The notes beneath the pieces are model-generated. The model was not told the origin of the DNA. It ran no database searches and worked only from the letters and a program-made list of their open reading frames with translations. DNA of 64,000 nt, from assembly GCA_041391725.1 (NCBI GenBank), contig JAWKNL010000006.1:145178-209177 (forward strand), given 5' to 3'. How positions within the stretch are numbered: position 1 is the first letter of the stretch; every line of letters begins with the position of its first letter. Below, piece after piece: positions 35,653-45,262 of the stretch. A program made the translations under genes and the position numbers. The DNA comes from JAGQVA01 sp041391725 (lineage in GTDB: Bacteria; Bacteroidota; Bacteroidia; J057).

Positions 35653-36174
35653 ATGAGCAAAACCATATACCTTGTCGGCTTTATGGGAGCCGGAAAAACC
35701 ACTTTGGGAAAAGAAGCCGCCCGGCTCCTCGGCTGGGAGTTTGCCGATCTCGACCACCTCATTGAGTTGATGGCAGGGAGAAACATACCACAGATATTTG
35801 AATCAGCGGGAGAAGCCGCCTTCCGTCAGATCGAGCGAAATGCGTTGGAGCAGGTCGCTAATTCGGGCACATCGAGCCGGATCGTCGCCACCGGAGGTGG
35901 CGCACCCTGCTACGGCGACAATATGCAACTGATCAATCAACTGGGAGTTTCCATCTACCTCTGCCCCACCCCGGAGGTGTTGTTTGAGCGCCTGCGGCTT
36001 CAAAAAGATACGCGCCCTATGATCCGGGAAGTCCCTGATGAGGCATTGGAAGACCATATCCGGAACCTTCTTGCCAGGCGAGAGACATTTTACCGCCAGG
36101 CGCACATTGTACTGGAGCATCCCAGGCTGAGGGCAGAAGTGCTGGCAGAAATCGCCCATGAATTAGGGAATTGA
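35653..36174 (+). CDS. aroK: Shikimate kinase
   Basis: Phosphorylates shikimate with ATP in the chorismate pathway. The 173-residue protein has the Walker A loop GFMGAGKTT, the shikimate-binding Asp in FADLDHLIE, Arg in AFRQIERNAL and the Gly-rich ATGGGAPCY. The lid segment is RLRLQKDTRPM. Normal length. It lies far from aroE, as is common in this phylum. Seven bases separate it from the preceding lipoprotein gene. Confidence 0.95.
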   Translation: MSKTIYLVGFMGAGKTTLGKEAARLLGWEFADLDHLIELMAGRNIPQIFESAGEAAFRQIERNALEQVANSGTSSRIVATGGGAPCYGDNMQLINQLGVSIYLCPTPEVLFERLRLQKDTRPMIREVPDEALEDHIRNLLARRETFYRQAHIVLEHPRLRAEVLAEIAHELGN

Positions 36175-36211
36175 GGGGAAGTTTGTAACTTCACCCGACA
36201 AACCTAAAAAA

Positions 36212-37531
36212 ATGCAAAAGCTTTATTTTTTCCTTCTATTCTTCACCAGCTTCGGGCTTTTTGCCCAGCAGGAAGAAGATTTGCTCCTTTCAGGACCCAT
36301 GGTAGGCTACTGCGAAATGCGCGAGGTCATGCTGTGGGTACAGACCAACGGACCTGCACTGGTACAGTTTGAATATTCGACTGGTCAGGGATCAAAAATC
36401 ATATACAAAACGGAGACCTACCAGACCCGGCTGAGTGAAGCTTATACCGCGAGACTCATTGCAGATCAGGTCAAACCCGGGCAGATTTATTCTTATAAAC
36501 TCCTTATCAATGGAAAAGAAGTGTCCCGGCCTTATGCGATGACTTTTCAGACCCCGCCATTGTGGCAATGGCGCACCGATCCTCCGGAGTTTAATTTTGC
36601 CTTAGGGAGCTGTGCTTATATCAATGATGAACCTTATGACAGGCCCGGCAATCCGTATGGAGGCGATTATCGTATTTTTCAGTCCATCCATAAAAAAAAC
36701 CCCGATCTGATGATATGGCTGGGAGACAACACCTACCTCCGCGAAGCGGACTGGTATTCCAATACGGGTATTATTCACCGATATACCCACACCCGCCATG
36801 TCGATGAATTGCAGGCACTACTGGCATCTACGGCACATTACGCCACCTGGGATGACCATGATTACGGTCCCAATGACAGTGATTATACATTCCGCGACAA
36901 AGACCTGACCTACCGCGCTTTTCAGCTTTTCTGGGGAAATCCCTCTTACGGAATTGGCAATAAGGGAGGTGTTACCACTTCTTTTGAGTGGGGAGATGCC
37001 CAGTTTTTTTTACTTGACAACCGGTATTTCCGCGATCCCAACAACCGCAAATCTGGGAAAAAATCGATTCTCGGCGAGGAACAACTTCAGTGGTTAATCG
37101 ACGCACTGGTAGGTTCGACGGCAAAAATCAAGTTTGTATGTATCGGCGGACAGGTCATTAATACCTCCGGAGAATCAGAGACTTATTCTGCCATTGCACC
37201 GGAGGAGCGCGATTACATTCTCAATACCATTGCAGCAGAAGGAATCAAAAATGTGATATTCCTGACCGGAGACCGCCACCACGCTGAGTTTTCTGTTTTT
37301 GAAAAATACGGGGTCAAAATCTACGATTTTACCACTTCTCCCCTTACGGCTGGCATACACAATCACCCCGAAGAAGCCAATACCCTCCGCGTGCCCGATT
37401 CCTATTTTGGACAGAAAAACTTTGGTATGATCGAAATTACCGGAAAACGTCTGGAGCGAAAAGTAAAACTCAGCCTTTACGACACAGACGGAAAACCGCT
37501 CTGGTCAACAGAGGTTGAAGTGGTAAACTAA
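36212..37531 (+). CDS. PhoD-like alkaline phosphatase family protein
   Basis: Secreted metallophosphatase of the PhoD family, 439 residues with a signal peptide ending in LFAQ. Metal-binding motifs are LGSCAYIN (Cys as in PhoD), MIWLGDNTY, WDDHDYGPNDSD and TGDRHHAEFS. An N-terminal Ig-like domain (residues 25-120) precedes the catalytic domain. Substrates would be phosphodiesters or monoesters outside the cell. It converges with the LytTR gene, eight bases between stops. Confidence 0.9.
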   Translation: MQKLYFFLLFFTSFGLFAQQEEDLLLSGPMVGYCEMREVMLWVQTNGPALVQFEYSTGQGSKIIYKTETYQTRLSEAYTARLIADQVKPGQIYSYKLLINGKEVSRPYAMTFQTPPLWQWRTDPPEFNFALGSCAYINDEPYDRPGNPYGGDYRIFQSIHKKNPDLMIWLGDNTYLREADWYSNTGIIHRYTHTRHVDELQALLASTAHYATWDDHDYGPNDSDYTFRDKDLTYRAFQLFWGNPSYGIGNKGGVTTSFEWGDAQFFLLDNRYFRDPNNRKSGKKSILGEEQLQWLIDALVGSTAKIKFVCIGGQVINTSGESETYSAIAPEERDYILNTIAAEGIKNVIFLTGDRHHAEFSVFEKYGVKIYDFTTSPLTAGIHNHPEEANTLRVPDSYFGQKNFGMIEITGKRLERKVKLSLYDTDGKPLWSTEVEVVN

Positions 37532-37539
37532 ACACTCGC

Positions 37540-38046
37540 TCATTCCAGAGAAAGGGCAATTTTGGCCATTTTCTCCAGAAACACAGAAAGACGGCGCCGG
37601 GAAATAATCAGCTCGGCGCCGTCTTCCATGATAGCAGTACCACCCTGAAACCGGGAATAAGCCTTTAGATATCTCAGGTTAATGATATGCGACTTGTGTA
37701 TCCGCTCAAACCAATCCTCACTCAGAACCGCTACAAAGTCTTTCAGCGGACGGGAAATCAGCATTTTATCTCCGTTGAGAAGAGCGATTTTTGTATAAGA
37801 ACCTTCCGCTCTGAGATAAACGATTTCAGGCTCTTCGACCAGAAGAAATCCGCTGGCGTGAGGAATAATGATTTTCTTTTTATTGTCTGCTTTTCCTGTG
37901 GGTAGGAAAGGATGTAAAAACCGCATGATGCGCTGTAAAAGCTCAGGAGAAGCCTGAAGGGTCTGGCGGTTGGATTGCAAAAAACTGAGAACAGGGTCAG
38001 GTGCGATTCCCCGTTCAAAATTGTCTAAGGCAGGTGTAAAATCCAT
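37540..38046 (-). CDS. LytTR-domain DNA-binding protein without receiver domain
   Basis: A 168-residue transcription factor. The C-terminal half is a LytTR domain with the patterns EEPEIVYLRAEGSYTKIAL, LISRPLKDFVAVL, FERIHKSHIINLRYL and ISRRRLSVFLE. The N-terminal 65 residues lack a response-regulator receiver (no phospho-Asp pocket), so it is not a classical two-component regulator. No histidine kinase is near. Its regulon is not shown; it is divergent from the CocE-like peptidase gene, 143 bases apart. Confidence 0.88.
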   Translation of the reverse strand: MDFTPALDNFERGIAPDPVLSFLQSNRQTLQASPELLQRIMRFLHPFLPTGKADNKKKIIIPHASGFLLVEEPEIVYLRAEGSYTKIALLNGDKMLISRPLKDFVAVLSEDWFERIHKSHIINLRYLKAYSRFQGGTAIMEDGAELIISRRRLSVFLEKMAKIALSLE

Positions 38047-38188
38047 AATAAAACGTTGGGAGTTGGGTAATCAGAATGTATTTTCCTTATTACTCGTAGT
38101 CGCAATCAGAGCCAAAACGCAAACATTTTTTCTGAATAAAATAAACGTTTACCCCACTTATTCAGTCTCATAAGAAAATACCAGCCTC

Positions 38189-40126
38189 ATGAACCTTTTG
38201 CGCTTTCTTTTCCTGTTTTTTGTTCTTGCTCTGAATACCTTCACTTCCACAGCCCAGCTTCTCAATCCTATCGTAGCTGATATCCCCATGCGGGATGGCA
38301 AAACACTGAAGGCAGACATTCATCTGCCCGACACAGCGGGTACTTTTCCAACCATACTTATTCAGACGCCTTATTCACGGGTACTTTACCGCCTCGGCCT
38401 CCCTCTGGGCACCGGCCAGCAACTGGGCAACAGTGCCTACGCCTTTGTGATTGTGGACTGGCGGTGTTTTTACGGCTCGGCCAATGCCTGTATTGCCTCT
38501 CCCAAAAGAGGAGAAGACGGGTATGATGTGGTCGAATGGATTAATGCCCAGCCCTGGTCCAATGGAAAAATCGGTACATGGGGCCCTTCCGCTCTGGGAG
38601 GAATCCAATACCAGACCGCAAAAGAAAACCCGCCTTCACTCGACTGTATCGCCCCGCTGGTAGCGGGCTCTCAAAACAATTATCTCCAGATTTTTCCGGG
38701 TGGTGCGGCCATTACCGAACACATCGACCAGCTCGACGGACTGGGCTTCGGCCTTTCGGGCATCTACTACGCCAATCCTGTCAGAAATCTCCTCTGGCAG
38801 ATCGCCGAATCAGGCAGCATGTATCCGCAGGATATAAAGGTACCTGCGTTTTTGATTGGCGGATGGTACGATCATAATGTGGAACTTATGACCGAACTGT
38901 TTGAAGCACTCCGGACTTCCTCGCCTGCCGCCGTCAGAGATCAGCACAAATTTCTCATGGGCCCCTGGGCACATGGCGGATTCAGTACCGCCTATGTAGG
39001 ATCAGCCCAGCAGGGCGAATTGTCATTTCCCGGGGCGGCAGGCTGGAGCGACTCACTGGCGATGGCATTTTTTGATTATTATCTGAGAGATATGCCCAAC
39101 GGGTGGGAGCAGTCGCCCACGGTTCGCTATTTTCAGATGGGACAAAATACCTGGGAAGGATCAGCCGTATGGCCTCCTTCCGGCACATTCAACCAGACCC
39201 TATTCCTTCGCGACGGTTATGAGATTCAGTCATTTCCAGCCGATACTTCTCTGGGGCAGGCGACAATTTCCTATGATCCCAATGACCCGTCTCCCACTCG
39301 TGGCGGCCCGACCCTGAGATTCGATCAGTTGCAGGGGCCATATGACCAGGCAGTTGTTGTGGAAAGCAGAAACGATATTCTGGTTTTTTCATCACCGGTA
39401 CTCACTCAGTCTGTGGTTGTAAAAGGAAAACCAACAGTAGATTTGTACGTTTCCTCCAACCGGATTGACACCGATTTTGCCATCAGGCTCACCGATGTTT
39501 ATCCTGACGGGAGATCCATGCTTCTTTCAGATGATATACAACGGATGCGCTTTCGCAACGGATATGCAGCCTCAGACACATCGGCTATTACCCCCGGAGA
39601 AGTTTACCACATTACTTATACCCTCCCCGGTCTGGCGCACACCTTTCTCCCCGGACACAAAATCAGGCTGGATGTCAGTTCGTCCAACTATCCCCGCTTC
39701 AACCGCAATATGAATACCGGTGGCCCAATGTATCCCGGCCTCAACGGCGATACGCTGGTAAATCCGTTGATTGCCACGAATACTGTATATTTCAACAGTA
39801 CACACCCCTCCTCCCTCACCCTTCCGGTTACGGACTCACTGTTCACCGGGATCAGCAGGGAAGAAATCACACATTTGCCGATGGCGGTTTATCCCAATCC
39901 GGCTGAAAGGGAAGCAGTCATCCACCCCGGCCGGAAGGTCGCGGGAGAAATCGCAGTGCGGGTAACGGATCTGGCGGGAAGGATTGTAATGGAGGATCGG
40001 GCAGCGGATTTTTCTTCCGGGGAATATATGCTGCAAACCGGAAACTGGCCCGAAGGGCTTTACCTCGTGGAAGTGATTACGTCAAAAGATCGCGGTGCGG
40101 CAAAGCTTATGGTACGGCGGAAGTAA
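38189..40126 (+). CDS. CocE/NonD-family (S15-like) hydrolase with type IX secretion C-terminal domain
   Basis: Exported hydrolase of 645 residues with a signal peptide ending in TAQ. The alpha/beta-hydrolase core has the nucleophile in WGPSALGG, the acid in IGGWYDHNVE and the His in GPWAHGG. A C-terminal jelly-roll domain (residues about 355-560) is typical of X-Pro dipeptidyl peptidases and cocaine-esterase-like enzymes. The last 75 residues (AVYPNPAEREAVIH to KLMVRRK) are a type A sorting domain for type IX secretion. It is therefore predicted to be released or anchored at the cell surface. Confidence 0.9.
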   Translation: MNLLRFLFLFFVLALNTFTSTAQLLNPIVADIPMRDGKTLKADIHLPDTAGTFPTILIQTPYSRVLYRLGLPLGTGQQLGNSAYAFVIVDWRCFYGSANACIASPKRGEDGYDVVEWINAQPWSNGKIGTWGPSALGGIQYQTAKENPPSLDCIAPLVAGSQNNYLQIFPGGAAITEHIDQLDGLGFGLSGIYYANPVRNLLWQIAESGSMYPQDIKVPAFLIGGWYDHNVELMTELFEALRTSSPAAVRDQHKFLMGPWAHGGFSTAYVGSAQQGELSFPGAAGWSDSLAMAFFDYYLRDMPNGWEQSPTVRYFQMGQNTWEGSAVWPPSGTFNQTLFLRDGYEIQSFPADTSLGQATISYDPNDPSPTRGGPTLRFDQLQGPYDQAVVVESRNDILVFSSPVLTQSVVVKGKPTVDLYVSSNRIDTDFAIRLTDVYPDGRSMLLSDDIQRMRFRNGYAASDTSAITPGEVYHITYTLPGLAHTFLPGHKIRLDVSSSNYPRFNRNMNTGGPMYPGLNGDTLVNPLIATNTVYFNSTHPSSLTLPVTDSLFTGISREEITHLPMAVYPNPAEREAVIHPGRKVAGEIAVRVTDLAGRIVMEDRAADFSSGEYMLQTGNWPEGLYLVEVITSKDRGAAKLMVRRK

Positions 40127-40242
40127 AGCTGCCACTGTTAAAATTGTTACGTTTCATTGAAAAGCCAACACTCTCAAAAGAAAAAAAGCTATATTCGCCT
40201 GTTCCGATTCGCAGCCAGTTTTTACTTTAAATTTATACCCCT

Positions 40243-40587
40243 ATGGCTTACAGCGAATTACTTGCCGACCGCATCCGACAGTCGCTTCAGCAGCGCAACA
40301 TCTTTTTCGAAGAAAAGAAAATGATGGGCGGCCTCACCTTTATGGTTGACGAGAAGATGTGTCTGGGCATCTTACAGGAAAGTCTGATGGTACGCATTGA
40401 CCCTGATCATTATGAAAGCGCGCTCAGCCGGGAGGGCTGCCGGGTGATGGACTTCACGGGTCGCCCGATGAAGGGATTTCTTTTTGTCGAACCGGAGGGA
40501 ACCGACCGCGACGGAGATCTGGAATTCTGGGTGCAGGAATGTATTGATTTTAACCCCAGAGCCAAATCCAGCAAAAAGAAAAAGTAG
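40243..40587 (+). CDS. TfoX/Sxy N-terminal-domain protein
   Basis: A 114-residue protein with the TfoX N-terminal fold only (PF04993): start ELLADRIRQSL, the family pattern KKMMGGLTFMVDEKMCLGIL, and LMVRIDPDHYE. The C-terminal lysine-rich tail (SSKKKK) is unusual. In gamma-proteobacteria TfoX induces competence; in Bacteroidota this small form has no known role. It stands alone with 116 bases before it. Confidence 0.85.
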   Translation: MAYSELLADRIRQSLQQRNIFFEEKKMMGGLTFMVDEKMCLGILQESLMVRIDPDHYESALSREGCRVMDFTGRPMKGFLFVEPEGTDRDGDLEFWVQECIDFNPRAKSSKKKK

Positions 40588-40680
40588 CGGGGAATTACCC
40601 GTAAAATCTTCCATTGAAAAATCATTTTCTTTCCGATTCCAAAAAAAATTGCATCTTCCCGGAAAGAAACATGATTCCCG

Positions 40681-41976
40681 GTGCTACCAAAAAACCATCC
40701 GCGACTGCTCAATGCCTGGAGTTCTTACGACTGGGCCAACTCGGTGTACAACCTCATTGTCACGACAGCGATATTTCCGATTTATTACTCTTCGGCAACA
40801 AAAGCTGCCTTTGACGGAGAAATTGTGGACTTTTTCGGAATCCAGGTAAAAAACTCGGTGCTTTACACCTATGCGATTTCCGTTTCCTTTCTGATCATCG
40901 TATTCCTTTCGCCGGTGCTTTCGGGCATTGCAGATTACAGCGGCAGGAAAAAAAGGTTTATGCAGTTTTTTACCTATCTGGGGTCGCTGGCCTGTATCGG
41001 GTTGTATTTTTTTAATGGATCAAATGTCGAATACGGCATTATCTGCGCCATTCTCGCCAGCGTGGGTTATGCGGGGTCGCTGGTTTTTTACAATGGTTTT
41101 TTACCCGAAGTAGCGACAGGCGACATCATGGATCGCGTAAGTGCACGCGGGTTTTCGATGGGCTACCTGGGAAGTGTTATTCTTCTGGTTATCAACCTTG
41201 TGCTGATCCTGAATTCCGAAAAAATCGGATTTTCGGGGGAGGGTTCGGCTACCAAATTTGGTTTCCTGCTTGTGGGAATATGGTGGCTGGGTTTTGCGCA
41301 GATAGGTTTTTATTATCTGGAAGATCGCCCTACCGGTCAGAAAATCGACCGCTCGGTACTGGGAAAGGGGTTTGCAGAGATCAGAAAAGTATTTGCCTGG
41401 ATTCGCACCCGCAAAGTCATGGAGCGTTATCTGTTCTCCTTTTTCTTTTACAGCATGGGCGTACAGACAGTGATGCTGCTGGCGCCTTTGTTTGGGGAGG
41501 CAGAAGTGGGCATGGAAAGCGATGAAATGATCATTGTCGTACTGGTATTGCAGATTCTGGCCATAGCAGGTGCTTATTCTACAGCCTGGGTTTCAGGCAA
41601 ATATGGCAACCGGTTTGCAATTTCTGCTTCGCTGGTACTCTGGGTGGGAATCTGTATTTCGGGTTATTTTCTGAGTGATAAAATCGCCTTTTATTCACTG
41701 GCAGCGGTGCTGGGATTTGTGATGGGCGGCATTCAGTCTATTTCCCGCTCCACCTGGTCCAAACTTATACCAGAGCAAACAGGAGAAACGGCTTCTTTTT
41801 TCAGTTTTTACGACATCACAGAGAAAATCGCCATTGTCCTGGGCACTTTCTCTTACGGATTTATTGAACAGATTACCGGCAGTATGCGAAACAGCATGAT
41901 CGGCATGTCGGTTTTTTTCATAGCCGGGTTTATTGTGCTCCAGACTTCAGGTCTGAATCTTGGCAAAGACCGCTGA
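40681..41976 (+). CDS. MFS transporter, UMF1/Atg22-like
   Basis: A 431-residue major facilitator of the vacuole effluxer (Atg22/UMF1) type with about 12 membrane helices. The family signature is at the N terminus (SSYDWANSVYNLIVTTAIFPIYY). Also typical are the helix-2/3 loop DYSGRKKRFMQFFTYLG and the later motif GFVMGGIQSISRSTWSKLIP. The start is a GTG; no ATG in frame exists upstream. The substrate (perhaps amino acids or peptides) is not inferable. The SMP-30 lipoprotein gene follows 55 bases later. Confidence 0.88.
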   Translation: MLPKNHPRLLNAWSSYDWANSVYNLIVTTAIFPIYYSSATKAAFDGEIVDFFGIQVKNSVLYTYAISVSFLIIVFLSPVLSGIADYSGRKKRFMQFFTYLGSLACIGLYFFNGSNVEYGIICAILASVGYAGSLVFYNGFLPEVATGDIMDRVSARGFSMGYLGSVILLVINLVLILNSEKIGFSGEGSATKFGFLLVGIWWLGFAQIGFYYLEDRPTGQKIDRSVLGKGFAEIRKVFAWIRTRKVMERYLFSFFFYSMGVQTVMLLAPLFGEAEVGMESDEMIIVVLVLQILAIAGAYSTAWVSGKYGNRFAISASLVLWVGICISGYFLSDKIAFYSLAAVLGFVMGGIQSISRSTWSKLIPEQTGETASFFSFYDITEKIAIVLGTFSYGFIEQITGSMRNSMIGMSVFFIAGFIVLQTSGLNLGKDR

Positions 41977-42031
41977 GACGTCGTCTTTCCGGAATAAATG
42001 TGTAATTTACTCCGGCAAACAAAAACCCATT

Positions 42032-42934
42032 ATGAAACCTATTTTACCCCTGCTTTTTTTTGCTATCGTAATTTTCTCTTACGGTTGCCGGACGGGTGTA
42101 TCCGAATCACAGACTGCCAGTGAGAATCTGCCTGGCCGTGTCAGTTTTCAACTCACCGAAGTATGGGCTACCGATACGCTGCTCCGCACACCTGAGTCAG
42201 CGCTGTATGACGAGGCCAGAAATGTAATCTACGTCTCCAATGTCAATCTCAACCCGAGGCAGAAGGACGGCAACGGCTTTATATCCAAAATTTCTACCAG
42301 CGGGGAAATCATCGATCTTTACTGGGTGGATGGACTGAGTTCTCCCAAAGGAATGGGGCTGCACGGCAATACCCTTTACACAACCGATGTTGACGAAATC
42401 GTATCCATTGACGTGGAAACAGGGGAAATCATCAACAAAATTGCACTGGAAAAAGCAGGAATGTTCAACGATATTTCGGTGGATGCCGATGGCAGAGTAT
42501 ATATTTCGGATATGGACTCCAGCAGAATCTATGTGTTGGAAGACAGCCGCCTTTCCCTCTGGATAGAAGGCGACCTCGACCTTCCAAACGGGGTACTGAT
42601 TGAAGACAATCGCCTCCTGGTCGGAGAAGTGGGAACCAGTTCTTTCGTATCCTTTTCCCTTTCGGCGGTTGAAAAAAATACTATTTCCGAAGATATGGGT
42701 CGCCCTGACGGGATCGTAGCTGCCAATGTACCCGGATATTATTTTGTGTCTGACTGGCAGGGTGAAATTTTTTCCGTTGATCCTTCCGGCGAAAAAACCA
42801 GCCTCCTCAATACAAAAGAAGCCGCCATCAACACTGCCGATATTTGGCTTATTCCCGCTGAAAACCTTCTTTTAGTACCAACATTTTTCAACAACCGCCT
42901 GGTCGCCTACCAGGTTTCCATGACCAATGAATAA
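42032..42934 (+). CDS. SMP-30/gluconolactonase-like beta-propeller lipoprotein
   Basis: A 300-residue exported lipoprotein (leader ending FSYGCRTG) with six-bladed propeller repeats such as PESALYDEARNVIYVSNVN, SPKGMGLHGNTLYTTD, GMFNDISVDADGRVYISDMD and LPNGVLIEDNRLLVGEVG. The metal-site pattern of SMP-30 lactonases is partially kept (Glu in TPESA, Asn in LPNG, Asp in YISDMD). It could hydrolyse a lactone or simply bind ligands. Its stop overlaps the start of the MutS-like gene by eight bases. Confidence 0.8.
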   Translation: MKPILPLLFFAIVIFSYGCRTGVSESQTASENLPGRVSFQLTEVWATDTLLRTPESALYDEARNVIYVSNVNLNPRQKDGNGFISKISTSGEIIDLYWVDGLSSPKGMGLHGNTLYTTDVDEIVSIDVETGEIINKIALEKAGMFNDISVDADGRVYISDMDSSRIYVLEDSRLSLWIEGDLDLPNGVLIEDNRLLVGEVGTSSFVSFSLSAVEKNTISEDMGRPDGIVAANVPGYYFVSDWQGEIFSVDPSGEKTSLLNTKEAAINTADIWLIPAENLLLVPTFFNNRLVAYQVSMTNE

Positions 42935-44774
42935 TGACAACCCCCGCACAATAAGCCGGATACCGGATTATGAAGCGGAAATAACTACCCTTTCGGCACA
43001 ACTTGCTCAGCTAAACTCGCGCTACAACCGGCTTTCATGGGCACGGCTGATCGTATTCCTGGGAGCAGTCGGGCTCGATTTGCTGTTGTTTCAGTGGAGT
43101 GCAGCCGCAGGGCTGGCCGGAGGAATGATCCTGCTGGTTGTGTTTCTATATCTTATCCGCATTCACACCGTAGTGTCAGATGAAAGAGATCATCTGACCA
43201 GGCTCAGAAACATCCATGAGACAGAAATAGCCGCGCTCAACGGCCAGTGGAAAGACCGTCCGGATGGCACGGGTCTCCGTGTCCAGAATCACCCCTATGC
43301 CTACGATCTGGATATATTCGGACGGGGTTCGGTATTTCAGTATATCAACCGAACCGGTACAGCGATCGGTCGCGCAGCACTGGCAGAAGAATTACAAAAT
43401 CCACAACAATCCGCGGCTATTATCGGCCAGCGCCAGGAAGCGGTGGCTGCGCTGGCACAAAACCCTCGCTGGAATCTCAACTTTGAAGCCGTCGGACAGG
43501 GAACCTCAGACTCCGAAGAAGATGTACGCGCTTTGATTGCCTGGCTGGCAGAAAAACCGTTTTTCAGCACCCACCCACTTTACCCGAAGCTGTTGTGGAT
43601 CATGCCGGGCCTGTTTTTTTCCGCATTTATGTTATGGCTTATCCCGTCAATACCTGAACTCGGAATCAGCCAATACCAGTTACCGGGAAGTGCCGTTCTG
43701 ATTATCTTCCTCCTCAATCTTTTTTTGGTGGGAATTAACCTCGGGAAAATTGGCAGACAGCAGGTTCAGGTTGGCAAAAAATCGGAAATGCTGCGCAAGT
43801 ACAGCCGCCTTCTCAGTCAGATAGAGGAAGAATCATTCGATGCTGTCCTTCTCCGCAAAGACAGGGAAACCCTGATTCAGGGCGGGCTTTCTGCCAGCGG
43901 GAAAATACAACTGTTGAGCGACCTCATCTATATGCTCGACCAGCGACTCAACGCGTTTATGGGGCTACTCCTCAACGGAGCCATGCTATGGGATATCCGG
44001 TATGTGAGCCGTCTGGAAAAATGGAGAGAGAATTATATGGAAGAACTTCCCCACTGGTTTGAAATCCTTCGGCGCTGGGATTCACTTATCAGTTGGAGCA
44101 GGTTTGCCTATAATCATCCCGATTTTATCTTTCCTGAAGTCAAGGAAGGCCCCTTTCATATGGAGGCAACCGGTCTGGGGCATCCGCTCATTCCCACAGA
44201 TATAAGGGTAAACAATGATGTAGTACTATCCAAACCCGGAGAATTTCTGATTATCACAGGGGCCAATATGGCAGGAAAAAGCACTTTCCTTCGTACCGTC
44301 GGCGTAAACCTGATCTTTGCCATGAGCGGAGCGCCGGTGTGTGCCAAAGGATATTCTTTTTCCCCCATCGAAATGATCACCAGCGTGCGCGCACAGGATT
44401 CGCTTTCCGACAATGAATCCTACTTTTACGCAGAACTCAAACAACTCAAAAAAATCATTGACAAACTGAAGGAAGGCAGACCCGTTTTTGTAATTGTGGA
44501 TGAAATGCTGCGGGGAACAAATTCGAAGGATAAGATGATTGGCTCCCGAAAATTTATCGAACAGCTTATTCATCTCAGAGCGGTGGGGCTGGTAGCTACT
44601 CACGATCTTTCGCTGGGAGAATTATCAAAAGACTTCCCGGAATATGCGCACAACAAGCGGTTTGAAGTCGAAATCAGCGGTGAAAATCTGCGTTTTGACT
44701 ATAAACTCATGGATGGAATTTCACAGAATCTGAATGCGACTTTCCTGATGCAGAAAATGGGAATTATGCCCTGA
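42927..44774 (+). CDS. Membrane-associated MutS-like ATPase
   Basis: A 615-residue protein of the MutS superfamily that lacks the mismatch-binding and connector domains. Two pairs of membrane helices are visible, at about residues 40-77 and 225-275, with helical lever/clamp regions between them. The C-terminal ATPase domain has Walker A GANMAGKST near residue 445, the Q-loop region SVRAQDSLSDNESYFYAEL and Walker B VFVIVDEMLRGTNS; ATHDLS follows. The domain set is that of the Bacteroidota membrane MutS family, whose function is not known. It starts inside the stop of the SMP-30 gene. Confidence 0.88.
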   Translation: MNNDNPRTISRIPDYEAEITTLSAQLAQLNSRYNRLSWARLIVFLGAVGLDLLLFQWSAAAGLAGGMILLVVFLYLIRIHTVVSDERDHLTRLRNIHETEIAALNGQWKDRPDGTGLRVQNHPYAYDLDIFGRGSVFQYINRTGTAIGRAALAEELQNPQQSAAIIGQRQEAVAALAQNPRWNLNFEAVGQGTSDSEEDVRALIAWLAEKPFFSTHPLYPKLLWIMPGLFFSAFMLWLIPSIPELGISQYQLPGSAVLIIFLLNLFLVGINLGKIGRQQVQVGKKSEMLRKYSRLLSQIEEESFDAVLLRKDRETLIQGGLSASGKIQLLSDLIYMLDQRLNAFMGLLLNGAMLWDIRYVSRLEKWRENYMEELPHWFEILRRWDSLISWSRFAYNHPDFIFPEVKEGPFHMEATGLGHPLIPTDIRVNNDVVLSKPGEFLIITGANMAGKSTFLRTVGVNLIFAMSGAPVCAKGYSFSPIEMITSVRAQDSLSDNESYFYAELKQLKKIIDKLKEGRPVFVIVDEMLRGTNSKDKMIGSRKFIEQLIHLRAVGLVATHDLSLGELSKDFPEYAHNKRFEVEISGENLRFDYKLMDGISQNLNATFLMQKMGIMP

Positions 44775-44781
44775 GCGGCTA

Positions 44782-45243
44782 TCACAGGGTTTCCATCATA
44801 AACCGTGAAAAAACGGTATCTTCCGGCAAATTCACGCCTTTTTCTGTTGCCGAGTCGGTAAGTGTACTATCGGCTGCGATGATCTTATGCGTCCCCGAAG
44901 GATATAGCGACTGGGTGGTTTTTTCGGAGAAATAGATGGTTCCAAACAGCAAAGCCAGCGCTGCCGCTACCTGATAGGCCGGAATACGCAACTGCACTAA
45001 TCGCGATATACGACCAGTGAGGGTTGCATCCTGTTTTTTGCGCATCAGTTCACGTATATTCCCCTGAATCTCCGCACGGGGGGTGAGGGTTTTTGCCTCA
45101 TCCCGAAAATATCGCTCCGCTGCACGGGCGGTATCCCGCAAGGATTCATATTCCTGCGCCGACATTTCTGCCAGCACAACTTCCCGCTCTCTTTCAGTAA
45201 GTGAAGAAAAGGGTTTCTCTCTCAGTATTTTTTCTATATCCAT
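44782..45243 (-). CDS. Putative anti-sigma-like membrane protein
   Basis: A 153-residue protein with a soluble N-terminal part (MDIEKILREKPFSSLTERE), one membrane helix near residues 92-108 (YQVAAALALLFGTIYF) and a short outer tail. It follows the ECF sigma-factor gene by 19 bases on the same strand, the usual place of an anti-sigma factor. No zinc-binding HxxxCxxC motif is visible, so this is an assignment by position and topology. ATG 45243 is preferred over an upstream TTG that would overlap the sigma gene. Confidence 0.6.
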   Translation of the reverse strand: MDIEKILREKPFSSLTEREREVVLAEMSAQEYESLRDTARAAERYFRDEAKTLTPRAEIQGNIRELMRKKQDATLTGRISRLVQLRIPAYQVAAALALLFGTIYFSEKTTQSLYPSGTHKIIAADSTLTDSATEKGVNLPEDTVFSRFMMETL

Positions 45244-45262
45244 AGCGCACGGTTTTTCATAA

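Noticed and set aside
37540..38046. Two-component response regulator
   Set aside because: LytTR domain only; the N-terminal 65 residues have no receiver domain or phospho-acceptor Asp.
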